Positions 1-9,008 of a DNA stretch of 64,000 nucleotides are shown here, piece after piece (the stretch's first letter is position 1; the number at the start of each line of letters is the position of its first letter). Source of the stretch: Flammeovirgaceae bacterium UBA5585 (GTDB lineage Bacteria > Bacteroidota > Bacteroidia > Cytophagales > Cyclobacteriaceae); assembly GCA_002425185.1 (NCBI GenBank), contig DILT01000013.1:62001-126000 (forward strand). The letters are read 5' to 3'. The position numbers and the translations under genes are program-made. The notes beneath the pieces were generated by a model that was given only the letters and a program-made list of their open reading frames with translations, made no database searches and was not told the DNA's origin.

Positions 1-2
1 CA

Positions 3-698
3 ACTGGGAACAGTTCTACTGCCAATCTTGTTCCCTCATCAGCTTCAGCTTCCGGATCAGCAACGTTAACTTTCAATTTAACCGGAGAATGCGGGTCACT
101 ACAATTAACTAAATCACTTTGGGTGGGCGAGCCGTCTATTACCTACAGTCCTCCAGGGCTAAATCCTTGCACAAATAGTCCTTACTATTATACCTATCCG
201 ATTGATGGAGCCAACTATTATTGGGAGATTGATAATGCTAATGTTTGGTTTACCGTACTCAATGGCTATCCTTCCTGTTCTGTCATTTCATTTCAACAAG
301 AAATGTTTACGTTAACATTAACGGTATCTACAGGTTCATGTAACTATACGGTAAGTCTGCCTAACGAAATAAGCCCAGGGTTATATTGCCAGTGCTTTTA
401 TGATCCGTGGCAATGTGATGGGCAAGGTGGAGGAATGGGCTTTGCTGTATATCCAAATCCAACATCTGAAGGAGTCAACATTACTTATGAGGCATTCTTG
501 AACGGTGAAGAAAAAAGTATTCCAAATGAACCAGTTCAGTTTGAACTGTTGAATACAAATTCAGAAAAGGTTTATACAGGCTACATGAAAGAAAAATCTG
601 TTGTGATTCCGGTAAAAGGATTGCCTAAGGGGGTTTACTACCTTAATCTTTTTAATACCAAAGGAATAATACAGCGTAAGATTGTAATAAACAATTGA
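3..698 (+). CDS. T9SS cargo protein, 3' end only (secreted, type A sorting domain)
   Basis: The reading frame is open from the first bases of the window, so this is the C-terminal part of a longer protein; the first in-window start (GTG at 123) is probably internal. The visible part is rich in Thr, Ser, Tyr and Cys, as in PKD/Ig-like repeats of exported adhesin-like proteins. The last ~85 residues form a type IX secretion C-terminal domain: a YPNPTSEG motif (near base 448), then beta-strand stretches ending in a hydrophobic block and basic IQRKIVINN tail. Family knowledge says this domain directs passage through the outer membrane and surface anchoring or release. A perfect hairpin at 743-783 follows. 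The enzymatic or adhesive function lies outside the window. Confidence 0.85.
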   Translation, partial: TGNSSTANLVPSSASASGSATLTFNLTGECGSLQLTKSLWVGEPSITYSPPGLNPCTNSPYYYTYPIDGANYYWEIDNANVWFTVLNGYPSCSVISFQQEMFTLTLTVSTGSCNYTVSLPNEISPGLYCQCFYDPWQCDGQGGGMGFAVYPNPTSEGVNITYEAFLNGEEKSIPNEPVQFELLNTNSEKVYTGYMKEKSVVIPVKGLPKGVYYLNLFNTKGIIQRKIVINN

Positions 699-742
699 TA
701 GAAAAGGTTTCTCAGTTCTGTTTTACTTACTGATCTAAAATT

Positions 743-783
743 CAAGCTTTGTTGCTGGCTAAAAAGGTTGGCAACAAAGCTTG
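743..783. terminator. Bidirectional terminator between T9SS cargo gene and moxR
   Basis: A perfect 13-bp inverted repeat (743-755 with 771-783, arms CAAGCTTTGTTGC/GCAACAAAGCTTG) with a 15-base loop lies between the convergent ends of two genes. There is no long T-run, so termination strength is uncertain, but position and stem perfection fit a shared terminator. Confidence 0.7.
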
Positions 784-793
784 GGTTAATAAA

Positions 794-1762
794 TCATTCC
801 ATTAACTTCTCAATCAACCCATCGATGGTTATCCCTTCGGCCTCAGCCTTAAAATTGCGTACCATGCGGTGACGCAACACCGGCTTGGCAACAGCACGAA
901 CATCTTCAATGTCGGGTGAGTATTTTCCGTTGAGCAATGCGTTACACTTGGCACCGAGAATCAAGAATTGTGAGGCCCGGGGGCCTGCGCCCCATTCCAG
1001 GTATTCGTTGGCCATAGGTGATGCGCCTGCTGTATTTGGGCGGGTTTTATTGGCAAGACGTACCGCATATTCAATCACATTATCCGGCACGGGTACCCTG
1101 CGTACCAGGTGCTGGTACTCCTGTATATCTTCTGCGGAAAGTGTTTTGTGAACGGTAATCGGTTCATCTGAAGTGGTGTTCTTTACCACCTGAACCTCAT
1201 CGGCAAACGAGGGGTAGGTTAACTGAATATCGAACATAAACCGGTCGAGTTGGGCTTCGGGTAAAGGATACGTTCCTTCCTGCTCAATCGGGTTTTGGGT
1301 AGCTAATACAAAAAATGGTTTGGGCAATTCATAACGCACACCGGCAATGGTTACCGCGTATTCCTGCATAGACTCAAGCAAGGCAGCCTGGGTTTTAGGC
1401 GGAGTGCGGTTTATCTCATCAGCCAAAACAATGTTGGCAAACACGGGGCCTTTGACAAACTTAAAGTTACGCTCCTTGTCCATTGTTTCGGCACCAATAA
1501 TATCGGATGGCATCAAGTCGGGTGTAAACTGGATGCGTTTAAATTGAAGGTCGAGGGCAGTAGCAATGGTTTGTACCAACAATGTTTTAGCAAGACCCGG
1601 AACACCAATCAGTAACGAATGCCCCTGGCAAAAAATACCGGTAAGCACAAAGCGCACTACTTCATCCTGCCCGATAATAACTTTTGAAATCTCTTTGGCG
1701 AGGTTTTTATACGTTAGCGCCAACGAATCAGCAGCTTCAACATCCGATGCAAATCTTGTCAT
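794..1762 (-). CDS. MoxR-family AAA+ ATPase
   Basis: 322 residues, the usual size for MoxR ATPases. Walker A GVPGLAKT at about 53-60, Walker B IVLADEIN at 111-118, sensor-1 region ATQNP near 154-158, and the LPEAQLDRFMF stretch typical of the family. MoxR proteins are chaperone-like ATPases that often act with von Willebrand factor-A or DUF58 partners; none is seen here, so a partner, if any, lies elsewhere. It is the last gene of a minus-strand series following three periplasmic folding proteins, separated by 66 bases from the SurA-like gene. A link to envelope protein maturation is inferred from position only. Confidence 0.9.
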   Translation of the reverse strand: MTRFASDVEAADSLALTYKNLAKEISKVIIGQDEVVRFVLTGIFCQGHSLLIGVPGLAKTLLVQTIATALDLQFKRIQFTPDLMPSDIIGAETMDKERNFKFVKGPVFANIVLADEINRTPPKTQAALLESMQEYAVTIAGVRYELPKPFFVLATQNPIEQEGTYPLPEAQLDRFMFDIQLTYPSFADEVQVVKNTTSDEPITVHKTLSAEDIQEYQHLVRRVPVPDNVIEYAVRLANKTRPNTAGASPMANEYLEWGAGPRASQFLILGAKCNALLNGKYSPDIEDVRAVAKPVLRHRMVRNFKAEAEGITIDGLIEKLME

Positions 1763-1828
1763 GAGTAAACACTATTTTAACAAACCTAACGTAAATGCGT
1801 TTATGATGGCTGGTTTTTTACACGAACG

Positions 1829-3175
1829 TCAATCATCCAGAATACCACAATAATCGTAGACCGGATCAATGCTGATAAAAACATCCTTACGGGCCTTATC
1901 AAACCACTTCTCAAGGGCACGGTTTTGCTTTTGATTGAGTGTTGCGTTTTGGATGCGCTGCCAGTCGTCTTTTAATGATGCCTGATGCGGAGGCACACGA
2001 GACTTGTAAAATAAAATCCGTACCGCCTCCTTACCGGTTTCGGTGCGATAAACCAAAGGTGATGAAATACCACCAACTTTCATGGAATCAATGGCAAAGA
2101 AAACAACCGGATCGAGTTCATCCACGGCAATGCGGGTACCGCCATCATCATCAATAAAGAAACCACCACTGCCTTTTGTTTCCACATCATCGGAATATTC
2201 TTTGGCTGCTTTTTGAAAAGTGATCTCTCCGTTTACAATCAGGGTACGCAAACTATCCAGGTATTTTCGGGCTTGTTCAAGATCATCGGGTGAGGGTGAA
2301 GGCGACATGAGAATATGCCGCGAGTGATATTCATTACCCCTGCGTTCAAGCAATTGAATAATGTGCAAACCAAACATGGTTTCGATGGGTGCGGAAATCT
2401 CCCCCGGTTTTAATTTAAAAGAAGCCGCTTCAAATTCGGGCACCATCATACCCCGGCCCACAAATCCCATATCACCACCGTTTACTGTTACCGAAGGATC
2501 AGCTGAATATTTTTTGGCTAGTGTTGCAAAATCCTCACCACTCAAAATGCGGTTTCGGATGTCCAACAACTCGCGCCTGGTTACTTCTTTTTGAGCTTCA
2601 CTTACTTTTGCAATGCGTACAATCTGGGCAACCTCGGCCTCGGCCGAAAAGAAAGGTAGACTGTCCTTTGGTATTTTGTTAAAGAAACGTCTTACTTCAG
2701 CAGGCGTAACCGCAATATCCTTGGTAATATGGCGCTGCATTTCGTTCACCACCATTTGTTCACGAATCTGGTCGCGTAACTCCAGCCGAATTTGCTCCAA
2801 CGTTTTGCCAAACTTATTCTCCAGGTCAACCGGTGAACCCCCATATTGCGCCAAAATCATTTCCATCCTGCGCGATGTGTTCGCATCTACCTCTGAGTCA
2901 CCAACAACAACCGAGTCAATTTCAGCTTTGGCCATCATCAACTTGTTTCGCAACAGCATAGCCAAAAACTGGCAACGCGTTTCTGCTGATGGGCTACCGC
3001 CATTGGAAACATATTCCTGAAAAGCTTTGTCCAGTTCTGATTTCAGCACGATGTAATTATCAACTTTGCCGATAATCTTATCGACAATAAAACCCGTGGG
3101 TTCTTCCTGCGCCTGAACCTTAACTGTGCCTGATAGCACAATCAAAAAGGCGATAAACAGATAATACTTCTTCAC
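1829..3175 (-). CDS. SurA-like periplasmic peptidylprolyl isomerase (two parvulin domains)
   Basis: Periplasmic chaperone/prolyl isomerase expected to escort outer-membrane proteins. An in-frame ATG exists at 3259, but it would overlap the upstream gene by 77 bases and put 28 residues ahead of the signal peptide. A GTG at 3175, seven bases after the upstream stop, gives a clean signal peptide (VKKYYLFIAFLIVLSG, cleavage after VQAQ) and a 448-residue protein. A SurA N-terminal domain (about 30-150) is followed by two parvulin domains with the GDMGFVGRG and GLHIIQLLERR motifs and a second, RHILMSPSPS-type start. The arrangement matches SurA. It is third in a tight run with 4042-5997 and 3183-4088. 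Confidence 0.88.
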   Translation of the reverse strand: MKKYYLFIAFLIVLSGTVKVQAQEEPTGFIVDKIIGKVDNYIVLKSELDKAFQEYVSNGGSPSAETRCQFLAMLLRNKLMMAKAEIDSVVVGDSEVDANTSRRMEMILAQYGGSPVDLENKFGKTLEQIRLELRDQIREQMVVNEMQRHITKDIAVTPAEVRRFFNKIPKDSLPFFSAEAEVAQIVRIAKVSEAQKEVTRRELLDIRNRILSGEDFATLAKKYSADPSVTVNGGDMGFVGRGMMVPEFEAASFKLKPGEISAPIETMFGLHIIQLLERRGNEYHSRHILMSPSPSPDDLEQARKYLDSLRTLIVNGEITFQKAAKEYSDDVETKGSGGFFIDDDGGTRIAVDELDPVVFFAIDSMKVGGISSPLVYRTETGKEAVRILFYKSRVPPHQASLKDDWQRIQNATLNQKQNRALEKWFDKARKDVFISIDPVYDYCGILDD

Positions 3176-3182
3176 AACTTTT

Positions 3183-4088
3183 CTACTTAAAAATTTCAAA
3201 TTCCCTTTCACTGACAGCTGATTTATAAACTTCATCTTCCAGTTGTTTAGCCAATGCAACTTTTCGCTTATTCAAAATAATGGTACGGATATCATCGCGC
3301 ACAAATTCAAGAGGTGAAATATTATCCGAAATCCGGTATTCCATCACCCGAAGAAAATAAAGATAGGTATCATCGGATGTCTCATAATACGGGTTGGCCT
3401 TTAGAAACTGAATTTTGTTCGGGATTTCGGCTAGCGGTGAATTTTTAACCAACTCATCAAAAACCATCCAGGTGGAGTCAACCAAATGATAGGCCGTGGA
3501 AAAACTAAGGCAATAGGACTTTAATTCGTCCTGGTCTTTCTCCTTTTTAGAGAAGATCAGTTCCTTAATCTTATTTGTACGCGGAGCAGACTTTGGCACC
3601 TTGATGAAGGTTGCTCTTACGATGTTTTGTTTCAGAATAAAATTGTCAAGGTTCTCTTTATAGTACTTTTCAATTTCTGAGGCCACAATGGCCGTATCCA
3701 GATTTTGCTTGATGTAAAACGCCTGGTACTCATAGGCAATCAAACTATACCGGTAATCCAAAATTTTGCGCTCTACTTCTGCTTCATTAATGTTGATTTT
3801 TCTGGCCGCTTCCTGTAACAACAGTTGCTTCCGTATCCAACTGTTTACATAGGTCTCCACCCGCACAATGCTGTCCTCTTTTGTGGTTCCTGGAAGTACA
3901 ATACCGCCCAGTTCATCTTTGTACAAAAAGGCGCGGTTTACACGCGCCACCGGTGTGCGCTTGGTGTCAGCGGTTGGATTCTCCTGCTTCATCTGAATAA
4001 GTTCGCAGGAGGCCATTAGCATAAGCCATACAACCCAGGCGTTACGACCGAACCAATTGCTTAAAAACGTATTGCTTACCCTTCTCAT
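3183..4088 (-). CDS. SurA-related periplasmic lipoprotein without recognisable parvulin domain
   Basis: 301 residues from ATG at 4088, which overlaps the upstream isomerase gene by 47 bases. This start places a lipobox (LMASC, Cys28) at the end of a hydrophobic stretch, so a lipid-anchored protein is expected. The mature part is helical and charged, with a segment resembling the SurA/PpiD N-terminal chaperone region (VNSWIRKQLLLQEAARKIN) and a C-terminal helix. The conserved GDLGY/FGYHIV hallmarks of parvulins are absent. It sits between two real isomerases, so a chaperone role in the same process is a reasonable inference; catalytic isomerase activity is not supported. Confidence 0.7.
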   Translation of the reverse strand: MRRVSNTFLSNWFGRNAWVVWLMLMASCELIQMKQENPTADTKRTPVARVNRAFLYKDELGGIVLPGTTKEDSIVRVETYVNSWIRKQLLLQEAARKININEAEVERKILDYRYSLIAYEYQAFYIKQNLDTAIVASEIEKYYKENLDNFILKQNIVRATFIKVPKSAPRTNKIKELIFSKKEKDQDELKSYCLSFSTAYHLVDSTWMVFDELVKNSPLAEIPNKIQFLKANPYYETSDDTYLYFLRVMEYRISDNISPLEFVRDDIRTIILNKRKVALAKQLEDEVYKSAVSEREFEIFK

Positions 4089-5997
4089 TAATCTTTGCTG
4101 TGTACTTTTTCCGAAGCTGATCAACCCACCTTTTTTCAAGATAATTCTGGTATTCTGCAATAACTGCGGCACGGGCCTCCTCAAACGCCAGCGGGCCGGG
4201 CTCAAGGAGCTCGAAAATCCGCACAAGGTAATACATTCCGTTGTTTTCTGCCGTATGGATTCCCGTGGCCCAGGCTACTTTGGCCAATACCGGCCTGTCG
4301 CCCTTTTGGAAAGCTCCCTTTTCCTGACGTATGCGCCTTGCCTTAATAAACTCCTCTACAGCCAGGGTGTCTTTTCGCTCCAGAGCCGATTTTAATTCAG
4401 TTAGTTGATCGGCCGAATTAGCGGAAAATAATTCCGCCAAAACCCGTTCACCGGCCATGAAGTTGGTTGCATGTTCCGTGTAATAGGCACGCTGACCGGT
4501 AGTATCTTCGCTGGCGCGGTTCCATACTTCACGCTCCATGATGTCAAACAACAAAATTCCTTCGTAGTACTCACGAAGCAGCATTTCATAATCGGGGTTA
4601 GCCCGAACCAATTGGTCTTCGTAAGTCTGATTGATCACCGATTCTACAAATGAACCATACAATTGCTCCATATAACTTTTTGGCGCCATGGCGGAGGCAC
4701 GTTGTTGCCGATTAACATACTGAACAAACTCCTTTACCGGAACGGAACGGGTTTTCATGGTAAAAATTATTTCCGCTCCGGGCCATTGTTTTACGCTCCA
4801 TTTGCCTTTTGTGAGAGACGAATCGGCCAGTGCAAAAACTTTTGATTTACCGGCTTCATTCTCTTTATAAAGAAAATCCTTTTTCAATTTTTGCATCAGC
4901 GCCTGTTTCGAAATTTGTACGCGCTCATCACGTTGTACGCGGGGCTTCAACTGGGGCAGCAGTTCTTCATACGATGGAAGCGGAATTTTACGTTCAAGCC
5001 GCACAATGTGCCAGCCATAAGCAGTTTGAAACGGGTCAGAAATTTCACCAGACCTTTGCAGTGAAAATGCTACCGCATCAAACTCAGGGGCAGCCGCCAT
5101 TGCACCTACACCAAAAGCACGAAGTTTACCTCCACTATTTTTAGAATTGGCATCTTCAGAATATTGAAGACAAAGTTCTTCCCACGCAACACCTCCCTTA
5201 AGCTGATCATAAATTTCAAAAATCAGATTTTTTGATTTGGCCTCATCGCGTTCACCCCCTGTGCGAATCATAATGTGCGAAACCTCCACCTCACCCCGGG
5301 CTGGTTTCCGGTCTTCTACATACACCAGGTGATAGCCAAAGCGTGTACGCACTGGCCCTACTACTTCGCCTGGCTTCCCGCTATATGCTGCGCTTTCAAA
5401 CGGGTATACCATCTGCATGGCCGTAAAATACCCAAGGTCTCCTTTATTCATGCGGGCCGATGGGTCTTCTGAGTGTGTGGCCGCCAGCATGCCAAAATCC
5501 TCACCTGCTTTTGCTTTTTCCTTTAACGCTGTAATGCGCGAGTACGCATTCAACGTATCTTGTGGCGATGCGTCTGGGGTAACATTGATCAGGATATGTG
5601 AGGCTTTGACTTCCTCTTTTAGGCGGTTATACGTTAACCGAACAAGACTGTCAAGCATTTTGCCTTCCGGCAGATAGGGACGTCTGAGTTCTTCCTTGTA
5701 ATTATTGAATTCTTTAATGAAAGCCTTGGTGGTATCTAATCCGCGGCTTCGGGCTTCCTCAACTTTAAGTTTAAAATTGATAAACAGATTCAAATATTCT
5801 TCAACCTTATCCTTTGTATAATCCTCCTGTTTATTCTGATGATTTTTTTTGTAGAGGTAGATAAATTCATCCGTTGAAACCGCCCGGTTGTTTACAGAAA
5901 AAAGCACTTGTGCTGGAGCCTTCTTCTTCGGCTTCTGTGCAAATGCACTTAAGGAAAATAAAATTAACAGAACTGTTGCTACACTTCTTACGGTCAT
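4042..5997 (-). CDS. Periplasmic peptidylprolyl isomerase with tandem parvulin domains
   Basis: 651 residues with a signal peptide (hydrophobic LLILFSLSAFA, cleavage near residue 20). Two adjacent parvulin/rotamase domains are visible: the first from about 130 to 232 (ASHILINV, GDLGYFTAMQMVYPFE, FGYHLVYVEDRKP) and the second from about 236 to 340 (VSHIMIRTGG, GGKLRAFGVG, YGWHIVRLERK). A long C-terminal region of ~300 residues lacks a further recognisable domain. Parvulins of this kind act in the periplasm on unfolded envelope proteins. The gene is first of the chaperone run and starts 15 bases after the RsbW-like gene, so it may be co-transcribed with the partner-switching module. Confidence 0.9.
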   Translation of the reverse strand: MTVRSVATVLLILFSLSAFAQKPKKKAPAQVLFSVNNRAVSTDEFIYLYKKNHQNKQEDYTKDKVEEYLNLFINFKLKVEEARSRGLDTTKAFIKEFNNYKEELRRPYLPEGKMLDSLVRLTYNRLKEEVKASHILINVTPDASPQDTLNAYSRITALKEKAKAGEDFGMLAATHSEDPSARMNKGDLGYFTAMQMVYPFESAAYSGKPGEVVGPVRTRFGYHLVYVEDRKPARGEVEVSHIMIRTGGERDEAKSKNLIFEIYDQLKGGVAWEELCLQYSEDANSKNSGGKLRAFGVGAMAAAPEFDAVAFSLQRSGEISDPFQTAYGWHIVRLERKIPLPSYEELLPQLKPRVQRDERVQISKQALMQKLKKDFLYKENEAGKSKVFALADSSLTKGKWSVKQWPGAEIIFTMKTRSVPVKEFVQYVNRQQRASAMAPKSYMEQLYGSFVESVINQTYEDQLVRANPDYEMLLREYYEGILLFDIMEREVWNRASEDTTGQRAYYTEHATNFMAGERVLAELFSANSADQLTELKSALERKDTLAVEEFIKARRIRQEKGAFQKGDRPVLAKVAWATGIHTAENNGMYYLVRIFELLEPGPLAFEEARAAVIAEYQNYLEKRWVDQLRKKYTAKINEKGKQYVFKQLVRS

Positions 5998-6012
5998 GAT
6001 GTGCTGAAAAAA

Positions 6013-6432
6013 TTAATTGAACTGTACTTTTTTAGAAAGACGACAAATATACTTGCCGCCCGATTGTTCATACTCAATTTTATCCATGATGGATTTTACT
6101 AATCGGATGCCCAACCCTCCTTTACGTTTTTCGTGAATAATGTTGCCCAACTCAGGCTCATGAAACTGATTGATGTCAAACACGGAGCCATCGTCAATTA
6201 TCTCCACAACCAATGGGCTGTCACGTTCGGCCAGAATATGTAACTCAAAAAGATCATTGGGATTGCATTGGTGGGCGTGTATCATCAGGTTGGAACACAT
6301 CTCGTCAAGGGCCAGCACCACTTCACTGGTGTCAAGATCAGAAACTCCGTGATTTTTGAGTGATTGCTTCACGAAATCACGAATACCCTTAAGGTTTTCT
6401 ATGCTGCATCCAACTTTATACACGTACCTCAT
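6013..6432 (-). CDS. RsbW-like anti-sigma/serine kinase (HATPase_c)
   Basis: 139 residues, a single GHKL ATPase domain. N-box EVVLALDEMCSNLMIHAH, the D-x-G motif in EIIDDGSVFD, and the glycine-rich GGLGIRLVKSIMD motif are all present. Such kinases phosphorylate a STAS partner on serine and in other phyla hold a sigma factor. The start codon overlaps the stop of the STAS gene (ATGA, 6429-6432), indicating translational coupling with its presumed substrate. No sigma factor is adjacent, so the final target is unknown; in Bacteroidota the module may not act through a sigma factor at all. Confidence 0.88.
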   Translation of the reverse strand: MRYVYKVGCSIENLKGIRDFVKQSLKNHGVSDLDTSEVVLALDEMCSNLMIHAHQCNPNDLFELHILAERDSPLVVEIIDDGSVFDINQFHEPELGNIIHEKRKGGLGIRLVKSIMDKIEYEQSGGKYICRLSKKVQFN

Positions 6433-6767
6433 ACCAGTCGCTTCTTCGCCTCTTCCTTATTCTCCACTATAACGAGCAGTTCGCTCAGGCCCAATATTTC
6501 AAAAGTATTCACTACGCGCTCGCTCATGCCAAACAATACCATCTTTATATTCTTATCGCTGAACTCTTCAATATAGGACATGAATACCCCCAGGCCGGCT
6601 GATGAGATATATTCCAGGGCACTGCAATCCACCAGGATTTTCGTGTAACCCTCGCCAACACTTTTGGCAATGGTTAAATCTAACTCAATAGACGAACTGG
6701 CATCAATTTCACCGATAGGGACAATAATGTCAGCTCCTTCTTCCTGAATTCTTTTTATCTGGACCAT
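6429..6767 (-). CDS. STAS-domain anti-sigma-factor antagonist (RsbV-like)
   Basis: 112 residues, one STAS domain. The conserved loop DCSALEYISSAGLGVF contains the serine pair (Ser55/Ser56) at the place where RsbV and SpoIIAA are phosphorylated. It lies between the PP2C phosphatase (57 bases upstream) and the kinase (4-base overlap downstream), giving the order phosphatase-antagonist-kinase of a complete partner switch. Expected cycle: the RsbW-like kinase phosphorylates it, and the SpoIIE-type phosphatase removes the phosphate on receiving a signal. Confidence 0.9.
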   Translation of the reverse strand: MVQIKRIQEEGADIIVPIGEIDASSSIELDLTIAKSVGEGYTKILVDCSALEYISSAGLGVFMSYIEEFSDKNIKMVLFGMSERVVNTFEILGLSELLVIVENKEEAKKRLV

Positions 6768-6824
6768 GTCGTTTAACGTTTTTTAGTCATTTATGTTAGC
6801 CTGTTTTGCTTCTAAAACAGGGTA

Positions 6825-8885
6825 CTATTTAAATTTTACAATCATTGTCGTGTAGTCGTCATTTATGTTTTCCGTTCCGGTAAACGCATACAACCGATTA
6901 ATCAGGTGTTCCTGAATTTCGCGCGATGAACGATCTTTCACTTCCACAATCACTTCCAGCAGGCGGTCATAACCAAACTCATCGCCTTTCGAATTCTTGG
7001 CTTCTGTGATCCCATCCGTGTACAGCACCATAATATCATCCGGCCGGTAATTGAAGGTATGTGCTTCAATGAATTTCTCATAGCCGTTGTTACGAACCAT
7101 CCCCAGTGCCACGCCCTTATCCTTCAAGTATACGGCTGAATTATTTTCTGCTGCATAATAAAGCAATGGGCAGTGCCCCGCCCGGGAATACGAAACCTCC
7201 TTTGTTGCAGTGTCAATCACAAAGAACGTGGCTGAGATAAAAGACCCGCGCTCCAAGCAGTTGGCCAGGGCTTTGTTGGAACGAATCATAAATTCTGCCG
7301 GCTTAATACAGTTTTGAGCGAGGCTGTGAAATATCCCTTTCATTTGCGACATGTGAAAAGCCGCTGTAGTTCCTTTACCCGACACATCCGCTACAATCAG
7401 TGCAAACTGTTGCTCACTTATTCGAAGGGTATCGTAGTAGTCGCCCCCCACTTCATCTGCCGATTCAGAAAAGGCAGCCAGATCAAAATCACCGTGTTGA
7501 TCTAACACCTGTGGCAACAAACTTTTTTGTACGGTCTTGGCAATCTTCAGTTCTTCCTTGTAACGCTCGCTTTGCAATGCTTCCTCCAGTAACCTGAAAT
7601 TCTCAATCGATATACCGGCCTGGTTGGCAAATGTGGAAACGATCTTAGTCATCTCCCTATTGAAACCATCTGATAGTTCTTTTAATAATGCCAGTGTTCC
7701 GATGTTTTCTCCCTTTACATAGATGGGAAAAGCCAGTATGGAACGAAACCTTGAGCCCCGCAAAGAACTCAGGTGTTTGGAGAGATTCTTGGTTTTATCC
7801 TGGCTTTGTTCCAAAATGCCCGTTACGTGCTCTTTCTTAAGATGATCAATAATATCATGCGCCTCTTTCTCTTTAATGTGATAGGTGAACAACCGGTGAT
7901 CATGATCATTATTCTTGATCTCCAGCCACGCAGCATCGGCAAACACTGTACTCACAGATGTCTCGAGTAAAATATTGTATACGCTTTCTTCGCTTTGTTC
8001 TGTTTGAATGGACTGACTGATGCGTTGAAAATTCACTACCTCCTCAAGTTTCTGCTCAAACACGGAGGTGGTGGGAAGATTAAACAGAATTACCAGGAAG
8101 GAGAAAACACTGTAGACTGAGACAAAAATGAAGAGGGATTGAAAGAAAATATGATACCGATGATCAACGTATCCACTTCCTTCACCAAATGCACTTATGG
8201 CTTGTGCATTGGCGGTGTAGAATAAGTACATCACATAAAAAATGGCCAGCAATAACAGTAACAAACTCGTCCACTTTTGCCGGAAGTTCAGGTAGGCCAC
8301 CCATTTCATATTGGCCGAGAGCACAAGGCCAATAACAATCAATACGCCCAACAGTACATTATTAAGCCAGTCAAGCCCTTCAATTTCCAAACTATTGTAA
8401 ACCAGGGCTACCAACAAGCCACCTTCAAAGAAACTCCATAAGCGTAGAAGCCATTTCGATTTTTGATAAAGGATCAGTCTTTTCCATACCGTATAGGCTG
8501 CCATTAAAAATCCTGAAATTAATCCCAGGTTGATGATGTAGTTGGCTTCTACATAAATAAAAAGGCTGGTTAACTTGGTGGTACCCGGCAAGTAATCAAT
8601 TAACCTGATCAGCAGCGAGATTACCGTTACTACCAAACCGGTGGCAAACACCCGCCACAACAGATCGACAAAATTCAGTAGTTCATCACGATCGATCCGG
8701 TACTTGTAGAAAAAATAAAGAGCTGCCAGAAAAAGGTTAAAGAGAAGCCCGGGAAGCCAGGTGGGTATATCGGGTTCAATATTAGTTTTAACACTGAAAA
8801 CAACGGAAAGGTCGGTAAAAAGTAGCGCCACCCAGGCAATACCTGAAATCATGAAAAGCAACCGGGTTAAGGCTTTTATCCGCAT
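6825..8885 (-). CDS. Membrane-anchored SpoIIE/RsbU-type protein phosphatase with GAF domain
   Basis: From ATG at 8885 the protein has 686 residues: about eight hydrophobic membrane segments in the first ~270, a GAF-like sensor region (about 290-440), then a PP2C/SpoIIE phosphatase domain with the metal-binding motifs EVGGDYYD and ADVSGKGTTAAF and the late motif LYTDGITEAKN. It is expected to dephosphorylate the STAS protein encoded next. An in-frame ATG at 8945 exists but lies inside the guaB terminator hairpin (8938-8964), and its first codons encode the T-run of that terminator; 8885 also begins with a natural membrane-insertion sequence. The longer start cannot be excluded if guaB transcripts read through. 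Confidence 0.85.
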   Translation of the reverse strand: MRIKALTRLLFMISGIAWVALLFTDLSVVFSVKTNIEPDIPTWLPGLLFNLFLAALYFFYKYRIDRDELLNFVDLLWRVFATGLVVTVISLLIRLIDYLPGTTKLTSLFIYVEANYIINLGLISGFLMAAYTVWKRLILYQKSKWLLRLWSFFEGGLLVALVYNSLEIEGLDWLNNVLLGVLIVIGLVLSANMKWVAYLNFRQKWTSLLLLLLAIFYVMYLFYTANAQAISAFGEGSGYVDHRYHIFFQSLFIFVSVYSVFSFLVILFNLPTTSVFEQKLEEVVNFQRISQSIQTEQSEESVYNILLETSVSTVFADAAWLEIKNNDHDHRLFTYHIKEKEAHDIIDHLKKEHVTGILEQSQDKTKNLSKHLSSLRGSRFRSILAFPIYVKGENIGTLALLKELSDGFNREMTKIVSTFANQAGISIENFRLLEEALQSERYKEELKIAKTVQKSLLPQVLDQHGDFDLAAFSESADEVGGDYYDTLRISEQQFALIVADVSGKGTTAAFHMSQMKGIFHSLAQNCIKPAEFMIRSNKALANCLERGSFISATFFVIDTATKEVSYSRAGHCPLLYYAAENNSAVYLKDKGVALGMVRNNGYEKFIEAHTFNYRPDDIMVLYTDGITEAKNSKGDEFGYDRLLEVIVEVKDRSSREIQEHLINRLYAFTGTENINDDYTTMIVKFK

Positions 8886-8937
8886 GAGATCCGAAACACC
8901 AATCAGTGCCCCATTACGCTGTTTACGATCAACAAAA

Positions 8938-8964
8938 AAGGCCAATCAGGTTATGATTGGCCTT
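8938..8964 (-). terminator. guaB terminator, overlapping a possible phosphatase start codon
   Basis: A perfect 11-bp stem (AAGGCCAATCA/TGATTGGCCTT, 8954-8964 with 8938-8948) and 5-base loop are followed on the minus strand by a run of six T. It lies 45 bases downstream of the guaB stop and is a textbook intrinsic terminator. Confidence 0.85.
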
Positions 8965-9008
8965 GCAATTATAGGGAAAAATGAGGATTAGAGCCCTTTT
9001 CTTACGCG

